This document shows, one piece after another, positions 17,511-26,488 of a stretch of DNA of 64,000 nt. The stretch is from Mycolicibacterium rhodesiae NBB3 (lineage in GTDB: Bacteria > Actinomycetota > Actinomycetes > Mycobacteriales > Mycobacteriaceae): NCBI RefSeq assembly GCF_000230895.2, contig NC_016604.1, positions 4,278,001 to 4,342,000 on the forward strand, given 5' to 3'. The translations under genes and the position numbers were made by a program. The notes beneath the pieces are model-generated. The model was not told the origin of the DNA, did not search any database, and saw only the letters and a list, made by a program, of their open reading frames with translations. Position 1 is the stretch's first letter; each line of letters opens with the position of its first letter.

Positions 17511-18539
17511 ATGCTCAACATCGGAAAGTCCTGGCGTATCACCGCCGCGCTCGCCACGACAGCCACCCTGTTGGCGGCCTGCGGTGGTGGCTCCAGCGAC
17601 GTCGCTGGGGGAGGCGACCAGCCGGCGGCCGATACCACGCTGACCGTGGTCGCCTACGCCGTTCCGGAACCGGGCTGGAGCAAGATCATCCCGGCGTTCA
17701 CGGCCAGCGAAGAGGGCAAGGGTATCGCCGTCACCACGTCCTATGGCGCCTCGGGCGACCAGTCGCGTGCGGTTGTCGACGGCAAGCCCGCCGACCTCGT
17801 CAACTTCTCCGTCGAGCCCGACATCAACCGTCTGGTCAAGGCCGACAAGGTGGCCAAGGACTGGAACACCGACGCGACGCAGGGGATCCCTTTCGGCTCC
17901 GTGGTTTCGCTGGTCGTCCGCGAGGGCAACCCGAAGAACATCAAGGACTGGGACGATCTGCTTCAGCCTGGACTCGAGGTCGTCAGTCCCAGCCCGCTGA
18001 GCTCAGGTTCGGCGAAATGGAACCTGTTGGCGCCGTATGCCGCGAAGAGCAACGGCGGTCAGGACTCGCAGGCCGGTCTCGACTTCGTCAACAAGCTGGT
18101 GAGCGAGCACATCAAGACGCGGCCGGCGTCGGGCCGTGAAGCCACCGACCTGTTCCTGCAGGGCACCGGTGACGTGCTGCTCAGCTACGAGAACGAAGCG
18201 ATCAACATCGAGCGGCAGGGTAAGCCCGTCGAGCACGTCAACCCGCCGCAGACGTTCAAGATCGAGAACCCTGTGGCAGTGGTGTCGTCGTCACAGCATC
18301 TCGAGCAGGCCAACGCGCTGAAGAACTTCCTCTATACCTCGGAGGGGCAGAAAATCTGGGCCCAGGCCGGATTCCGTCCCGTCGATCCGGCGGTCGCCGA
18401 AGAGTTCGCCACCGACTTCCCGACGCCTGAGAAGCTGTGGACGGTCGCTGATCTCGGCGGCTGGAGCGAGGTCGACCCCGCCCTGTTCGACAAGGACAAT
18501 GGCACCATCACGAAGATCTACAAGCAGGCGACTGGATGA
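17511..18539 (+). CDS. subI: sulfate-binding lipoprotein of ABC importer
   Basis: A 342-residue extracytoplasmic binding protein for sulfate (or thiosulfate). The signal peptide ends in the lipobox LLAACGG, so it is anchored outside the membrane. Sulfate-binding family segments are clear: NFSVEPDINRL, and VVSPSPLSSGSAKWNLLA near residue 155. AAGGAAGG stands 8 bases before the chosen ATG; the in-frame codons upstream lie in the leader. Its stop overlaps the cysT start (ATGA). First gene of the sulfate importer operon, under the polycysteine uORF. Confidence 0.95.
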   Translation: MLNIGKSWRITAALATTATLLAACGGGSSDVAGGGDQPAADTTLTVVAYAVPEPGWSKIIPAFTASEEGKGIAVTTSYGASGDQSRAVVDGKPADLVNFSVEPDINRLVKADKVAKDWNTDATQGIPFGSVVSLVVREGNPKNIKDWDDLLQPGLEVVSPSPLSSGSAKWNLLAPYAAKSNGGQDSQAGLDFVNKLVSEHIKTRPASGREATDLFLQGTGDVLLSYENEAINIERQGKPVEHVNPPQTFKIENPVAVVSSSQHLEQANALKNFLYTSEGQKIWAQAGFRPVDPAVAEEFATDFPTPEKLWTVADLGGWSEVDPALFDKDNGTITKIYKQATG

Positions 18540-19387
18540 CAGCTGGCCTAGACGCTCCCGAGGCGCTCCGAGCGCAGCGGGGTTTCTTCAAGAGCCGATA
18601 TGGCAGTACCAGGCTGCGAGTCGGCGTCGCTACGACGTGGTTGTCGCTGATCGTGCTGCTGCCGCTTGCCGCGATCGTGTGGCAGTCCGCGGGCGGTGGG
18701 TGGTCGGCGTTCTGGGAGGCGATCACTTCCAACGGGGCCATCGAGTCGTTCCGCGTCACGCTCACGGTCTCGGTGGTCGTGGCCGTGGTCAACTCGGTCT
18801 TCGGGCTGATGGTCGCGTGGGTGCTGACCCGCGACGACTTCTGGGGTAAGCGATACGTCGATGCGATCATCGACCTCCCGTTCGCGCTGCCGACCATCGT
18901 GGCCAGCCTCGTGATGTTGGCGCTGTACGGCGCCAACAGTCCGGTTGGACTCTCGCTTCAGCAGACCATCTGGGGGATCGGCATCGCACTGGCATTCGTC
19001 ACGCTGCCGTTCGTGGTCCGCTCTGTGCAACCGGTACTCCTCGAACTCGATCGGGAAGTCGAGGAGGCGGCGGCGTCACTGGGCGCGGACAACTTCACCA
19101 TCTTCAGGCTGGTGGTCCTCCCCGCACTGTTGCCGTCGCTGCTGTCCGGCGCGGGGCTGGCCTTCTCCCGCGCCATCGGTGAGTACGGCTCGGTCGTGTT
19201 GATCGGCGGCGCGGTGCCGGGTAAGACGGAGGTCTCGTCGCAGTACATCCGCCAGTTGATCGAGTTCGACGACCGTACCGGCGCGGCGGCGGTTTCAATT
19301 GTGCTGCTCGTCATTTCGTTCGTGATCCTCTTCATCCTGCGAACCATCGGTTCGCGTGCTGCGAAGCGCGAGGAGTTGTCCGCATGA
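18536..19387 (+). CDS. cysT: sulfate ABC transporter permease CysT
   Basis: A 283-residue inner-membrane permease with about six helices and the EAA-loop, which contacts CysA (EVEEAAASLGADNFTIFRLV). It forms the channel with CysW. It starts in an ATGA overlap with subI and ends in an ATGA overlap with cysW, so subunit amounts should be coupled. The N-terminal 25 residues are cytoplasmic and basic. Confidence 0.95.
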   Translation: MTAGLDAPEALRAQRGFFKSRYGSTRLRVGVATTWLSLIVLLPLAAIVWQSAGGGWSAFWEAITSNGAIESFRVTLTVSVVVAVVNSVFGLMVAWVLTRDDFWGKRYVDAIIDLPFALPTIVASLVMLALYGANSPVGLSLQQTIWGIGIALAFVTLPFVVRSVQPVLLELDREVEEAAASLGADNFTIFRLVVLPALLPSLLSGAGLAFSRAIGEYGSVVLIGGAVPGKTEVSSQYIRQLIEFDDRTGAAAVSIVLLVISFVILFILRTIGSRAAKREELSA

Positions 19388-20196
19388 CGCTCTCGTCCGC
19401 GACGCGCTACCTGCTCCGATTTCTGGCGCTCGGATATATCCTCGTGCTGCTCGTCGTGCCGGTGGGACTGATCCTGTGGCGCACGTTCGCGCCAGGGGTC
19501 GGCGCGTTCTTCGAGTCGATCAGCACCCCGGCGGCGCTGTCGGCCCTCCAACTGTCACTGCTCGTGGTGGCGATCGTGGTGCCGCTGAACGTCGTTTTCG
19601 GCGTACCGACGGCGTTGGTGTTGGCACGCAACAAGTTCCGCGGTAAGAGCGTGCTGCAGGCCGTCATCGACCTGCCGTTCGCGGTGTCACCGGTGGTCGT
19701 CGGTGTCGCGCTCATCCTGCTGTGGGGTTCGGCCGGCATCTTCGGCTTTGTGGAGAACGATTTCGGGCTGAAGATCATCTTCGGTTTTCCGGGGATCGTG
19801 CTCGCCAGCATCTTCGTGACGATCCCCTATGTCATTCGTGAGGTCGAACCGGTGCTGCACGAACTCGGCACCGACCAGGAGGAGGCCGCCTCCACTCTGG
19901 GATCCAGTGCTTGGCAGACATTCTGGCGGATCACGCTGCCATCGATCAAGTGGGGCCTGATGTACGGGGTCGTGTTGACCGTCGCGCGTACGCTCGGCGA
20001 ATACGGTGCGGTCATCATGGTGTCGTCGAACCTGCCGGGGGTCTCCCAGACCCTGACCCTGCTGGTATCCGACCGCCACAACCGCGGCGCGGAATACGGG
20101 GCGTACGCCATCTCGACACTGCTCATGGCGGTGGCGGTGGTCGTCCTGATCGCCCAGGTGATCCTGGACGCCCGTCGCCAGAAGACAACCAAGTAG
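19384..20196 (+). CDS. cysW: sulfate ABC transporter permease CysW
   Basis: A 270-residue permease, partner of CysT, with about six transmembrane helices and an EAA-loop (DQEEAASTLGSSAWQTFWRITLPS, in part). It starts within the cysT stop (ATGA). The 19-base gap to cysA carries GAGGAGACGTG, the cysA ribosome binding site. Confidence 0.95.
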   Translation: MTLSSATRYLLRFLALGYILVLLVVPVGLILWRTFAPGVGAFFESISTPAALSALQLSLLVVAIVVPLNVVFGVPTALVLARNKFRGKSVLQAVIDLPFAVSPVVVGVALILLWGSAGIFGFVENDFGLKIIFGFPGIVLASIFVTIPYVIREVEPVLHELGTDQEEAASTLGSSAWQTFWRITLPSIKWGLMYGVVLTVARTLGEYGAVIMVSSNLPGVSQTLTLLVSDRHNRGAEYGAYAISTLLMAVAVVVLIAQVILDARRQKTTK

Positions 20197-20215
20197 CCCA
20201 TCGAGGAGACGTGAG

Positions 20216-21286
20216 ATGACAAATGCGATCACGGTGCGGGCCGCGAACAAACACTACGGCGATTTCGCCGCCCTCGACAACGTCGACTTCGACGTGCCCG
20301 CGGGGTCGCTGACGGCACTGCTCGGCCCAAGCGGCTCGGGCAAATCAACGCTGCTGCGGGCGATCGCGGGTCTCGACCAGCCCGACACCGGGACCATCAC
20401 CATCAACGGTGAGGACGTCACCGGGGTACCGCCGCAGCAACGCGGCATCGGTTTCGTGTTCCAGCACTACGCCGCGTTCAAGCATCTGAATGTGCGGGAC
20501 AACGTCGCGTTCGGCTTGAAGATACGCAAGAAGTCGAAGGCCGAGATCACGGAGAAGGTCGACAACCTCCTCGAAGTCGTTGGGCTGGCAGGCTTTCAGA
20601 CCCGCTATCCCAACCAACTCTCCGGCGGACAGCGTCAGCGCATGGCGCTTGCCCGGGCACTCGCCGTCGACCCGCAGGTGCTGCTGCTGGACGAGCCGTT
20701 CGGCGCCCTCGACGCCAAGGTGCGTGAGGACCTGCGAGCGTGGCTCCGCCGGCTGCACGACGAAGTGCATGTCACCACCGTGCTGGTGACGCACGATCAG
20801 GCGGAGGCGCTCGACGTCGCCGACCGGATCGCGGTGCTGAACAAGGGCCGCATCGAGCAGGTCGGTTCTCCCACCGATGTCTACGACAAGCCGGCGAATG
20901 CGTTCGTGATGTCGTTCCTGGGCGCGGTGTCGTCACTCAACGGATCGCTGGTACGGCCACACGACATTCGTGTGGGGCGCAACCCCGATATGGCGATCGC
21001 GACGAGCGACGGTTCGATACAGGCCACCGGTGTGCTGCGAGCGACCATCGACCGGATCGTGATGTTGGGCTTCGAAGTTCGAGTCGAATTGACCAGCGCG
21101 GCAGACAAGACCCCGTTCACCGCGCAGATCACCCGCGGAGACGCCGAAGCGCTCGGACTGAAGGAGGGTGACACCGTCTACGTGCGTGCGACCCGGGTAC
21201 CTGAACTGCCCGGCGGCACCGAGATCCCGGCCGTCGATGACGCCGACGAAGACGAGTCGCTGACCAACGCCGGACTTCAGAAGTAG
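20216..21286 (+). CDS. cysA: sulfate ABC transporter ATPase CysA
   Basis: A 356-residue ATPase that powers sulfate import. Walker A is GPSGSGKST, the signature is LSGGQRQR, Walker B is VLLLDEPFGALD and the switch His is in LVTHDQAEA. A C-terminal regulatory region (about 240-340) follows, TOBE-like. The last 10 bases overlap the end of the convergent acyl-CoA-dehydrogenase-like gene. Confidence 0.95.
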   Translation: MTNAITVRAANKHYGDFAALDNVDFDVPAGSLTALLGPSGSGKSTLLRAIAGLDQPDTGTITINGEDVTGVPPQQRGIGFVFQHYAAFKHLNVRDNVAFGLKIRKKSKAEITEKVDNLLEVVGLAGFQTRYPNQLSGGQRQRMALARALAVDPQVLLLDEPFGALDAKVREDLRAWLRRLHDEVHVTTVLVTHDQAEALDVADRIAVLNKGRIEQVGSPTDVYDKPANAFVMSFLGAVSSLNGSLVRPHDIRVGRNPDMAIATSDGSIQATGVLRATIDRIVMLGFEVRVELTSAADKTPFTAQITRGDAEALGLKEGDTVYVRATRVPELPGGTEIPAVDDADEDESLTNAGLQK

Positions 21287-22512
21287 CCGTTCGCCGGGGG
21301 ATGGACGCCGTTGACGGCGAAGTTTCCTGCGGCATAAGCCTTGTAGGCCAACGGACTATGGGTGGCGACGGTACGGACATTTCGCCAGTGCCGGTCGAGG
21401 TTCAGCGCGCGGGCGGTCGCCGACGCGCCTCCCGTGTCGAACAGCCGCTCGGCGGCTGAGATGGTCAACCGCTCGGCCACCAGCTGCGCCTTGGCGACCG
21501 TGACCGCGACTTCGGCGACGGCCTCCCGGTCGTGCTGCAGATCCTGCTCGATGAGGCGGTCGATCGCATCGGCTGCTGCCAGAACGATGGCTTCGGCCGA
21601 CGACGCCGTTGCGGAGATGTCTCCGACAGCCTGCAGGACAAAGGGATCGGTCGCCGCGCTGTCAGCCACCGAGTGCGAAGCCGGCCGCGCCTTGGTGCGG
21701 ACATACTCGACGGCGTCATCGAGGACGGCGTAGGCGATGCCGACCGCCACAGACGCCAGGTACAGCTGCAGGAATCCGGTCCCGTGCCCCAACGTGTTGC
21801 CCTCGGAGACGGTGACAACTTCTTCGGGGCGGACCTCGACTTCGGTGAAACGGGTGCCGCCACTGGCGGTGGTGCGCTGTCCGAATCCGTCCCAGTCGTC
21901 GAACAACTCGACGCCGGTGCGATCCGCCGGGACGATCACCTGCACGTCGCGGCCCTCGGCGTCCAGCGCCGATACCGCGATGACATCGGCGAACAGCGTG
22001 CCGGTCGAGTAGAACTTGTAGCCGTTGAGCCGGAGCACCCCGGCGGTGTCGGGCAGCACCTTGGTGTCGGCACTCGACGGTGCCCGACCGGCCGCATCCG
22101 TGATCGCGTTGCCGACGACGAGGCCCGCGTTCACGCGTGGGAACCACTCCACTCGCTCACCGGGTAGCGCACGGTTGCTCAGTAGCCGCTCGGAAAAGCC
22201 GAAGTGCGCGCGAAGAGCCTGTCCCACATTGGAGCTCCCGCGGCTGATCTGAATCACCGCAGTAAGCACATCGCGCGCCGTGCCGCCCGGGCCGCCGAAC
22301 TCGGTGGGTACCCGCAGCGCGAGTACTCCCGACCGCCGAATCGCCTCCACGGCGTCGTACTGCAGTACCCGATCGCGTTCTGCGGCTGGGTCTTCGCGTC
22401 GCAGTGACGCCACGATCTCGGGCAGTCGGGCCAGACGTTCGTCGACCGATCCGCCCAGTGGCTCGGTGCTGAACGGTGCGCGTGGTGCGACGGTGTCGCG
22501 TGTGACGGTCAT
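21277..22512 (-). CDS. acyl-CoA-dehydrogenase-fold monooxygenase, SfnB/DszC-like
   Basis: A 411-residue flavoprotein with the acyl-CoA dehydrogenase fold. It belongs to the sulfur-acquisition branch (SfnB, DszC) rather than fatty-acid oxidation. The N-terminal helices (GVLALRVPTEFGGPGGTARDVL) and the middle beta domain (GNAITDAAGR, LNGYKFYSTGTLFAD) are typical, and the C-terminus lacks the usual fatty-acid catalytic Glu context. It is the last gene of a four-gene operon (permease, glutamine-synthetase-like, LLM monooxygenase, this one), 8 bases after the LLM gene; its ribosome binding site AAGGA overlaps the LLM stop. Likely partner of the LLM enzyme in oxidising an organosulfur compound. Confidence 0.8.
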   Translation of the reverse strand: MTVTRDTVAPRAPFSTEPLGGSVDERLARLPEIVASLRREDPAAERDRVLQYDAVEAIRRSGVLALRVPTEFGGPGGTARDVLTAVIQISRGSSNVGQALRAHFGFSERLLSNRALPGERVEWFPRVNAGLVVGNAITDAAGRAPSSADTKVLPDTAGVLRLNGYKFYSTGTLFADVIAVSALDAEGRDVQVIVPADRTGVELFDDWDGFGQRTTASGGTRFTEVEVRPEEVVTVSEGNTLGHGTGFLQLYLASVAVGIAYAVLDDAVEYVRTKARPASHSVADSAATDPFVLQAVGDISATASSAEAIVLAAADAIDRLIEQDLQHDREAVAEVAVTVAKAQLVAERLTISAAERLFDTGGASATARALNLDRHWRNVRTVATHSPLAYKAYAAGNFAVNGVHPPANGYF

Positions 22513-22520
22513 GGCGTTCC

Positions 22521-23537
22521 TTATCGGAAGTGGGGAATGATCTTGTCCGCGAACCGGTCCAGCTCGGATTCGATCGGCTGGAACTGGAGCATGAACAGTT
22601 CGATGCCGGCGGCGTGGAAGGCGTGGATGCGCTCGACGACCTGCTCGTAGCTGCCCACCAGACCGGCCAGCGTGCCGCCGTTCGATCCGATCCGCTTGGT
22701 GCCCGACAGCACCTTGTACATCTGGGTCTTCGGGTCGGTGCCGCCGGAGATCTCGGGCCTGGTCTCCGCCTCGTCGAGGGAATGCAGATAGTCCAGTTCC
22801 GCCAGTGCTTCTGACTCCGTGTCGCGCGCGATCACGAACGCGGACAACCCGAATCGCAATTCGGCACCGTTTCGCGGCCGGGCTCGGAGGTCCTCGATGA
22901 CCTCGACGGTCTCGAGAAACGGGCGGCCGTTGATGAAGAACACGTCCGCGTATTCGGCGGCGAGTGCCCTGCCCGGTTCGGATTCGCCCCCGACGTACAA
23001 CGGCGGCGGGTCGGCGGGCGCGGGCCGGATCACCGCGGGATGACCGCCACGGTCACCGATCGGGACGTGCTTACCCGCCCACAGTTCGACGACGGCCGCG
23101 AGCCACTCCCGCGAATACGCATACCTGTCATCGTGTTCGAGTGGATCCAGGCCCAGCCCCTCCAGTTCGGGTAGGAACCAGCCGGTGACGAGATTGACGG
23201 ACAGTCGACCGTGGGCGATGTCGGCGATATTGGCGGCGATCTTCGCGAACACCAACGGGTTGAACAGCAGTGGTTTCACCGCACCGATCAACTCGATGCG
23301 CGTCGTTGCCTCAGCGAGCGCCGCAATCGTCGACCACGTTTCGAGCACCTCGTCCTCGGTGTTGCTCGGGTGGATGACGTGCTGTGCCAGCAGAGTGGAG
23401 TCGAACCCCGCCGCCTCGGCGCGCAGTAGCAGATCGCGGGTGCGACGGTAGCTCGCATCGGGTGCATCGTGCGGGTGATTGCGCGCACCGTGGTTGCCGT
23501 AGACCGGCGCCCACACCCCGAAGCGTGCTGCGGTCAC
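22521..23537 (-). CDS. LLM flavin-dependent monooxygenase, SsuD/SfnG-like
   Basis: A 338-residue luciferase-like FMNH2-dependent monooxygenase. Segments such as LSVNLVTGWFLPELEGLGLDPLEHDDRYAYS match the alkanesulfonate (SsuD) and dimethylsulfone (SfnG) monooxygenase branch, which releases sulfite from sulfonates or sulfones. The start GTG overlaps the stop of the glutamine-synthetase-like gene (GTGA). Reduced FMN must come from a reductase encoded elsewhere; none is in the operon. Exact substrate unknown. Confidence 0.82.
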   Translation of the reverse strand: MTAARFGVWAPVYGNHGARNHPHDAPDASYRRTRDLLLRAEAAGFDSTLLAQHVIHPSNTEDEVLETWSTIAALAEATTRIELIGAVKPLLFNPLVFAKIAANIADIAHGRLSVNLVTGWFLPELEGLGLDPLEHDDRYAYSREWLAAVVELWAGKHVPIGDRGGHPAVIRPAPADPPPLYVGGESEPGRALAAEYADVFFINGRPFLETVEVIEDLRARPRNGAELRFGLSAFVIARDTESEALAELDYLHSLDEAETRPEISGGTDPKTQMYKVLSGTKRIGSNGGTLAGLVGSYEQVVERIHAFHAAGIELFMLQFQPIESELDRFADKIIPHFR

Positions 23538-24886
23538 GAGAGGGCCAGGTAGCGCCTGCGTTCCCAGTCGCTGACCTCGTTGGAGTACTCCACCCATTCG
23601 CTGCGGGCCAGTGCGGCGAAGTCCCGCACCGAATCGGCGCCGAGGATTTCGGCGATGGTGTCGTCGCGCGTCGCCAGCTCCAGTGCCACACCGAGTGATT
23701 CGGGTAACGGGACACCCTTGGTGTACAGGTTGCCGCCTTCTGCGGGCGGGGGAGTGGACTTCGCCTCCAGTCCCGCGATCACCCCCGCCAGTGCGGACGC
23801 GATCAACCAGTACGGGTTGGCGTCCGATGCGCCGCTGCGCAATTCGATGCGTGTCGCCGTAGGGTCTGCTTCCACAAGTGAACGCACTGCGGCACTGCGA
23901 TTGTCGCGACTCCACGTCACGGTTGCAGGTGCGAAGGAGTCGGGGACGAAGCGCCGGTATGCGTTCACCGAGTGCGCGCCGAACAACGTGATCGACGGCA
24001 GATGCTCGAGCAGGCCCGCGATCGCGTTGAGAGTGATCGGGTTCTCGGCGCCGTCGTCGGGGGCGAACGCCGGCTGACCGTCACGCCAGAGAGAGATGTG
24101 CAGATGCTGACTGCTGCCGGAGTGCTCGGTGAACGGCTTCGGCATGAAACTGGCGATCTTGCCGTGCTTTCGGGCCACTTCCTTGGCGGCATACTTGAGC
24201 CGGACGGCATCGTCGGCTGCTTCCAACGCGTCGGTGTAGACCAGGTTCGTCTCGATCTGTCCCGGGCCGTATTCGGTCTGAATGCCTTCCAGACGGGTGA
24301 ACGCGCTCAAAGTCTCGTAGAGGTCGGAGAGCAGCGGATCGAGCGCGTTCGCGTTCTCCAGCGAGTAGGCGTGGATGTCGTCCTGGAACGATGATCCGTC
24401 CGCATTGAGCAGATAGAGCTCGAACTCCACGCCGATCTTCGCGGAATAGCCGAGCGAGGCGAGCCGCGCCAGCACCTTCCTCAGCACCGCACGGGGATCC
24501 AGTAGCGACGGGGTGCGGTCGTGGGCAACGATATCGGAGATCACATGTCCTACCCGCGGGCGCCAGGGCAGTGGCCGATATGTCGCGAGGTCGGGTACCG
24601 CGAACACGTCGGGGAAACCGTTGGCCCAACTCGTGATGTCCAGCGAGTCGATGACTGTGCCGTCGGTGTTCCATCCCAAAGACGCTTCACAGAAGGCGAA
24701 TCCGCTGCCGAGCGCCCGGTTCAGGAACTGTGAGGCGGGAATCCGTTTGCCCTGCGCGTGGCCGAACGGATCGCTCCACGCCACCTCGATCTCGGTGAGC
24801 GTGCCGTCGGCGAGGGCGTGGCGCAGTTCGCGCTCCCTCGCCGACGTGGTGTTGTGGACAATCGGTGCATCGACGGTGTTCGTCAT
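23534..24886 (-). CDS. glutamine-synthetase-fold ligase (gamma-glutamylamide type)
   Basis: A 450-residue protein of the glutamine synthetase fold. It has the N-terminal beta-grasp (LTEIEVAWSDPFGHAQGKRIP), catalytic glutamates in KIGVEFELYLL and YGPGQIETNL, the metal/ATP His in SGSSQHLHISL, and the arginine region IELRSGASDANPYW. Its divergence from GlnA and its place between a permease and an oxygenase suggest gamma-glutamylation of an amine (as in PuuA, GlnA2-4-like enzymes) rather than ammonia assimilation. It overlaps both neighbours by 4 bases. The ATG at 24886 is fixed by the ATGA overlap with the permease gene. Confidence 0.82.
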   Translation of the reverse strand: MTNTVDAPIVHNTTSARERELRHALADGTLTEIEVAWSDPFGHAQGKRIPASQFLNRALGSGFAFCEASLGWNTDGTVIDSLDITSWANGFPDVFAVPDLATYRPLPWRPRVGHVISDIVAHDRTPSLLDPRAVLRKVLARLASLGYSAKIGVEFELYLLNADGSSFQDDIHAYSLENANALDPLLSDLYETLSAFTRLEGIQTEYGPGQIETNLVYTDALEAADDAVRLKYAAKEVARKHGKIASFMPKPFTEHSGSSQHLHISLWRDGQPAFAPDDGAENPITLNAIAGLLEHLPSITLFGAHSVNAYRRFVPDSFAPATVTWSRDNRSAAVRSLVEADPTATRIELRSGASDANPYWLIASALAGVIAGLEAKSTPPPAEGGNLYTKGVPLPESLGVALELATRDDTIAEILGADSVRDFAALARSEWVEYSNEVSDWERRRYLALS

Positions 24887-26322
24887 GACTGTGCGACGGT
24901 GTTGTCGCGCACCCGCGTTCCGACGATGGCGCCCACCACGAAGGCCGCGACGAGCAGCCCGACGATGACCCACGCCAGAACGCTGGAGCCGCCGACGAGG
25001 GTGTCGAGATTGGCGAGGATGAGCACCAGCGACCCAAGCAGTCCGACCAGACCGATCGCCGGGGCGATGCGGACCCGCCACTGCGACAGACCGCGTCGGT
25101 CCTTGCCGAAGAACACGAGCACCGCCACGCTGGTCGCGATCAGCAGAACGATCACCCCGACGGTCGTGGTGCCCGCGAACCAGGTGTAGAACTGCGCGGC
25201 CGGATCGAGCTTGAAGACCGCGGCGAGAGCGACGCTGATCGCGACGACGCCGGAGATCCACAGGGATGCACGGTGCGGTGAGCCGTGCTTGGTGTGAGGA
25301 CGGCTCAGTGACGCCGGGAGAACGTCGCGCTGCGACAACGCGAACAGGTAGCGCGACGCAATCGTGTGGAACGCGAGGATGCAGGCGAACAGGCTGGTGA
25401 AGTACAGCACGGTGATGATGTCAGCACCGACGATGCCGATGTAGCGCTGTGCGGTGTCGCCGAGGAACGTTGCGCCCGAATCGGTGGCGCGCTGCACCGC
25501 CGCTTCGTCGCCCCAGCCGGAGACCAACGCCCAGGCGGTGACCGCATAGAACACGCCGATCAGGATCAGCGCGACATAGGTGGCGCGGGGAATGGTGCGC
25601 TCCGGCGTGCGGGCCTCGTCGCGATAGATGGCGGTCGCTTCGAAGCCGACATAGCTGATGATCGCGAAAAGCAGTCCGATGCCCAGTGATCCGGACACGA
25701 TGGCGCTGGGATTGATGATTCCCGTCGACAATCCATGGTCACCGCCACGGGCGACGATGACGAGATCCAGGACGACGACGATGGCGATCTCTGCGCTCAG
25801 CAGCACCCCGAGCACCTTGCTCGACAGTTCGATGTGGCGGTATCCGAGCAAGGTCACGACGGCGAAGGCGACCGCCGCGAACAACCACCACTGCAGTGTC
25901 GGCCCACCGAACAGGTCGACCACCGCGACGCCTGCGGGTCCGAGGAGGCCATAGACGCCGGCTTCCAGCGCGACGTAGCTGACGATCGCGACGAAGGCGA
26001 TTCCGATACCCGCCGGGAGCCCTAACGACCTACGGACATAGGAGAAGAACGCGCCGGCCTCCTCCACATACGGCGTCATCGCCGTGAAACCGACGGCGAA
26101 GAGCAGCAGGATGACCGTCGAGATGATGAACGTCGCCGGGAAGCCGGCGCCGTTCCCCGCGGCCAGCCCCAGCGGCACAACGCCGCCGATCACGCCCAGC
26201 GGTGCAGCAGCGGCTACCACCAGGAAGACGATGGACGCCACCCCGAGATTTCCGCGCAGTTTGCGCGCCGAAGGCTGAGGTTCGTCCCTCACGGAATCTG
26301 GCGCAGCGGTGATTTCGGACAT
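24883..26322 (-). CDS. APC-family amino acid/amine permease
   Basis: A 479-residue permease with about 12 transmembrane helices of the amino acid-polyamine-organocation family (GNLGVASIVFLVVAAAAPLG start; SYVGFEATAIYRDEARTPERTIPRA motif, in part). First gene of the operon that continues with the glutamine-synthetase-like, LLM and SfnB-like genes. The ATG has no Shine-Dalgarno, but TAACCT ends 7 bases upstream, so the mRNA is probably leaderless. The substrate may be the amine or amino-sulfur compound handled by the next three enzymes; that is inference. Confidence 0.85.
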   Translation of the reverse strand: MSEITAAPDSVRDEPQPSARKLRGNLGVASIVFLVVAAAAPLGVIGGVVPLGLAAGNGAGFPATFIISTVILLLFAVGFTAMTPYVEEAGAFFSYVRRSLGLPAGIGIAFVAIVSYVALEAGVYGLLGPAGVAVVDLFGGPTLQWWLFAAVAFAVVTLLGYRHIELSSKVLGVLLSAEIAIVVVLDLVIVARGGDHGLSTGIINPSAIVSGSLGIGLLFAIISYVGFEATAIYRDEARTPERTIPRATYVALILIGVFYAVTAWALVSGWGDEAAVQRATDSGATFLGDTAQRYIGIVGADIITVLYFTSLFACILAFHTIASRYLFALSQRDVLPASLSRPHTKHGSPHRASLWISGVVAISVALAAVFKLDPAAQFYTWFAGTTTVGVIVLLIATSVAVLVFFGKDRRGLSQWRVRIAPAIGLVGLLGSLVLILANLDTLVGGSSVLAWVIVGLLVAAFVVGAIVGTRVRDNTVAQS

Positions 26323-26329
26323 GAGGGGG

Positions 26330-26335
26330 AGGTTA
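26330..26335 (-). promoter_or_regulatory. -10 element TAACCT of the APC-operon transcript
   Basis: On the minus strand TAACCT matches TANNNT and ends exactly 7 bases before the ATG of the permease gene. The sequence just before the ATG is CT-rich and cannot act as a ribosome binding site, so leaderless initiation is the simplest reading. Confidence 0.5.
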
Positions 26336-26488
26336 GGACGATGCGAACCGATTCACCACGTCTGGAGTCACCGTGAGTCTTATTGACGCCCTCGTGGGAG
26401 CGCACGGCGCGAAAGTTCGCACAAGACTTGTCATCCGCAATGTAGGAATGCTTGCGATGCGGGCCCCGGTTGGCAATCGTCATCCGCT

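Noticed and set aside
22521..23915. Longer form of the LLM gene (464 codons)
   Set aside because: The extra 126 codons are an out-of-frame reading of the glutamine-synthetase-like gene. The GTGA overlap at 23534-23537 gives the proper start.
23534..25261. Longer form of the glutamine-synthetase-like gene (575 codons)
   Set aside because: The extension lies in the permease gene and is arginine-rich. ATG 24886 in the ATGA overlap is the proper start.
26323..26488. Searched for a Cys-rich uORF before the APC-permease operon
   Set aside because: No short ORF with clustered Cys codons. The permease ATG itself appears leaderless.
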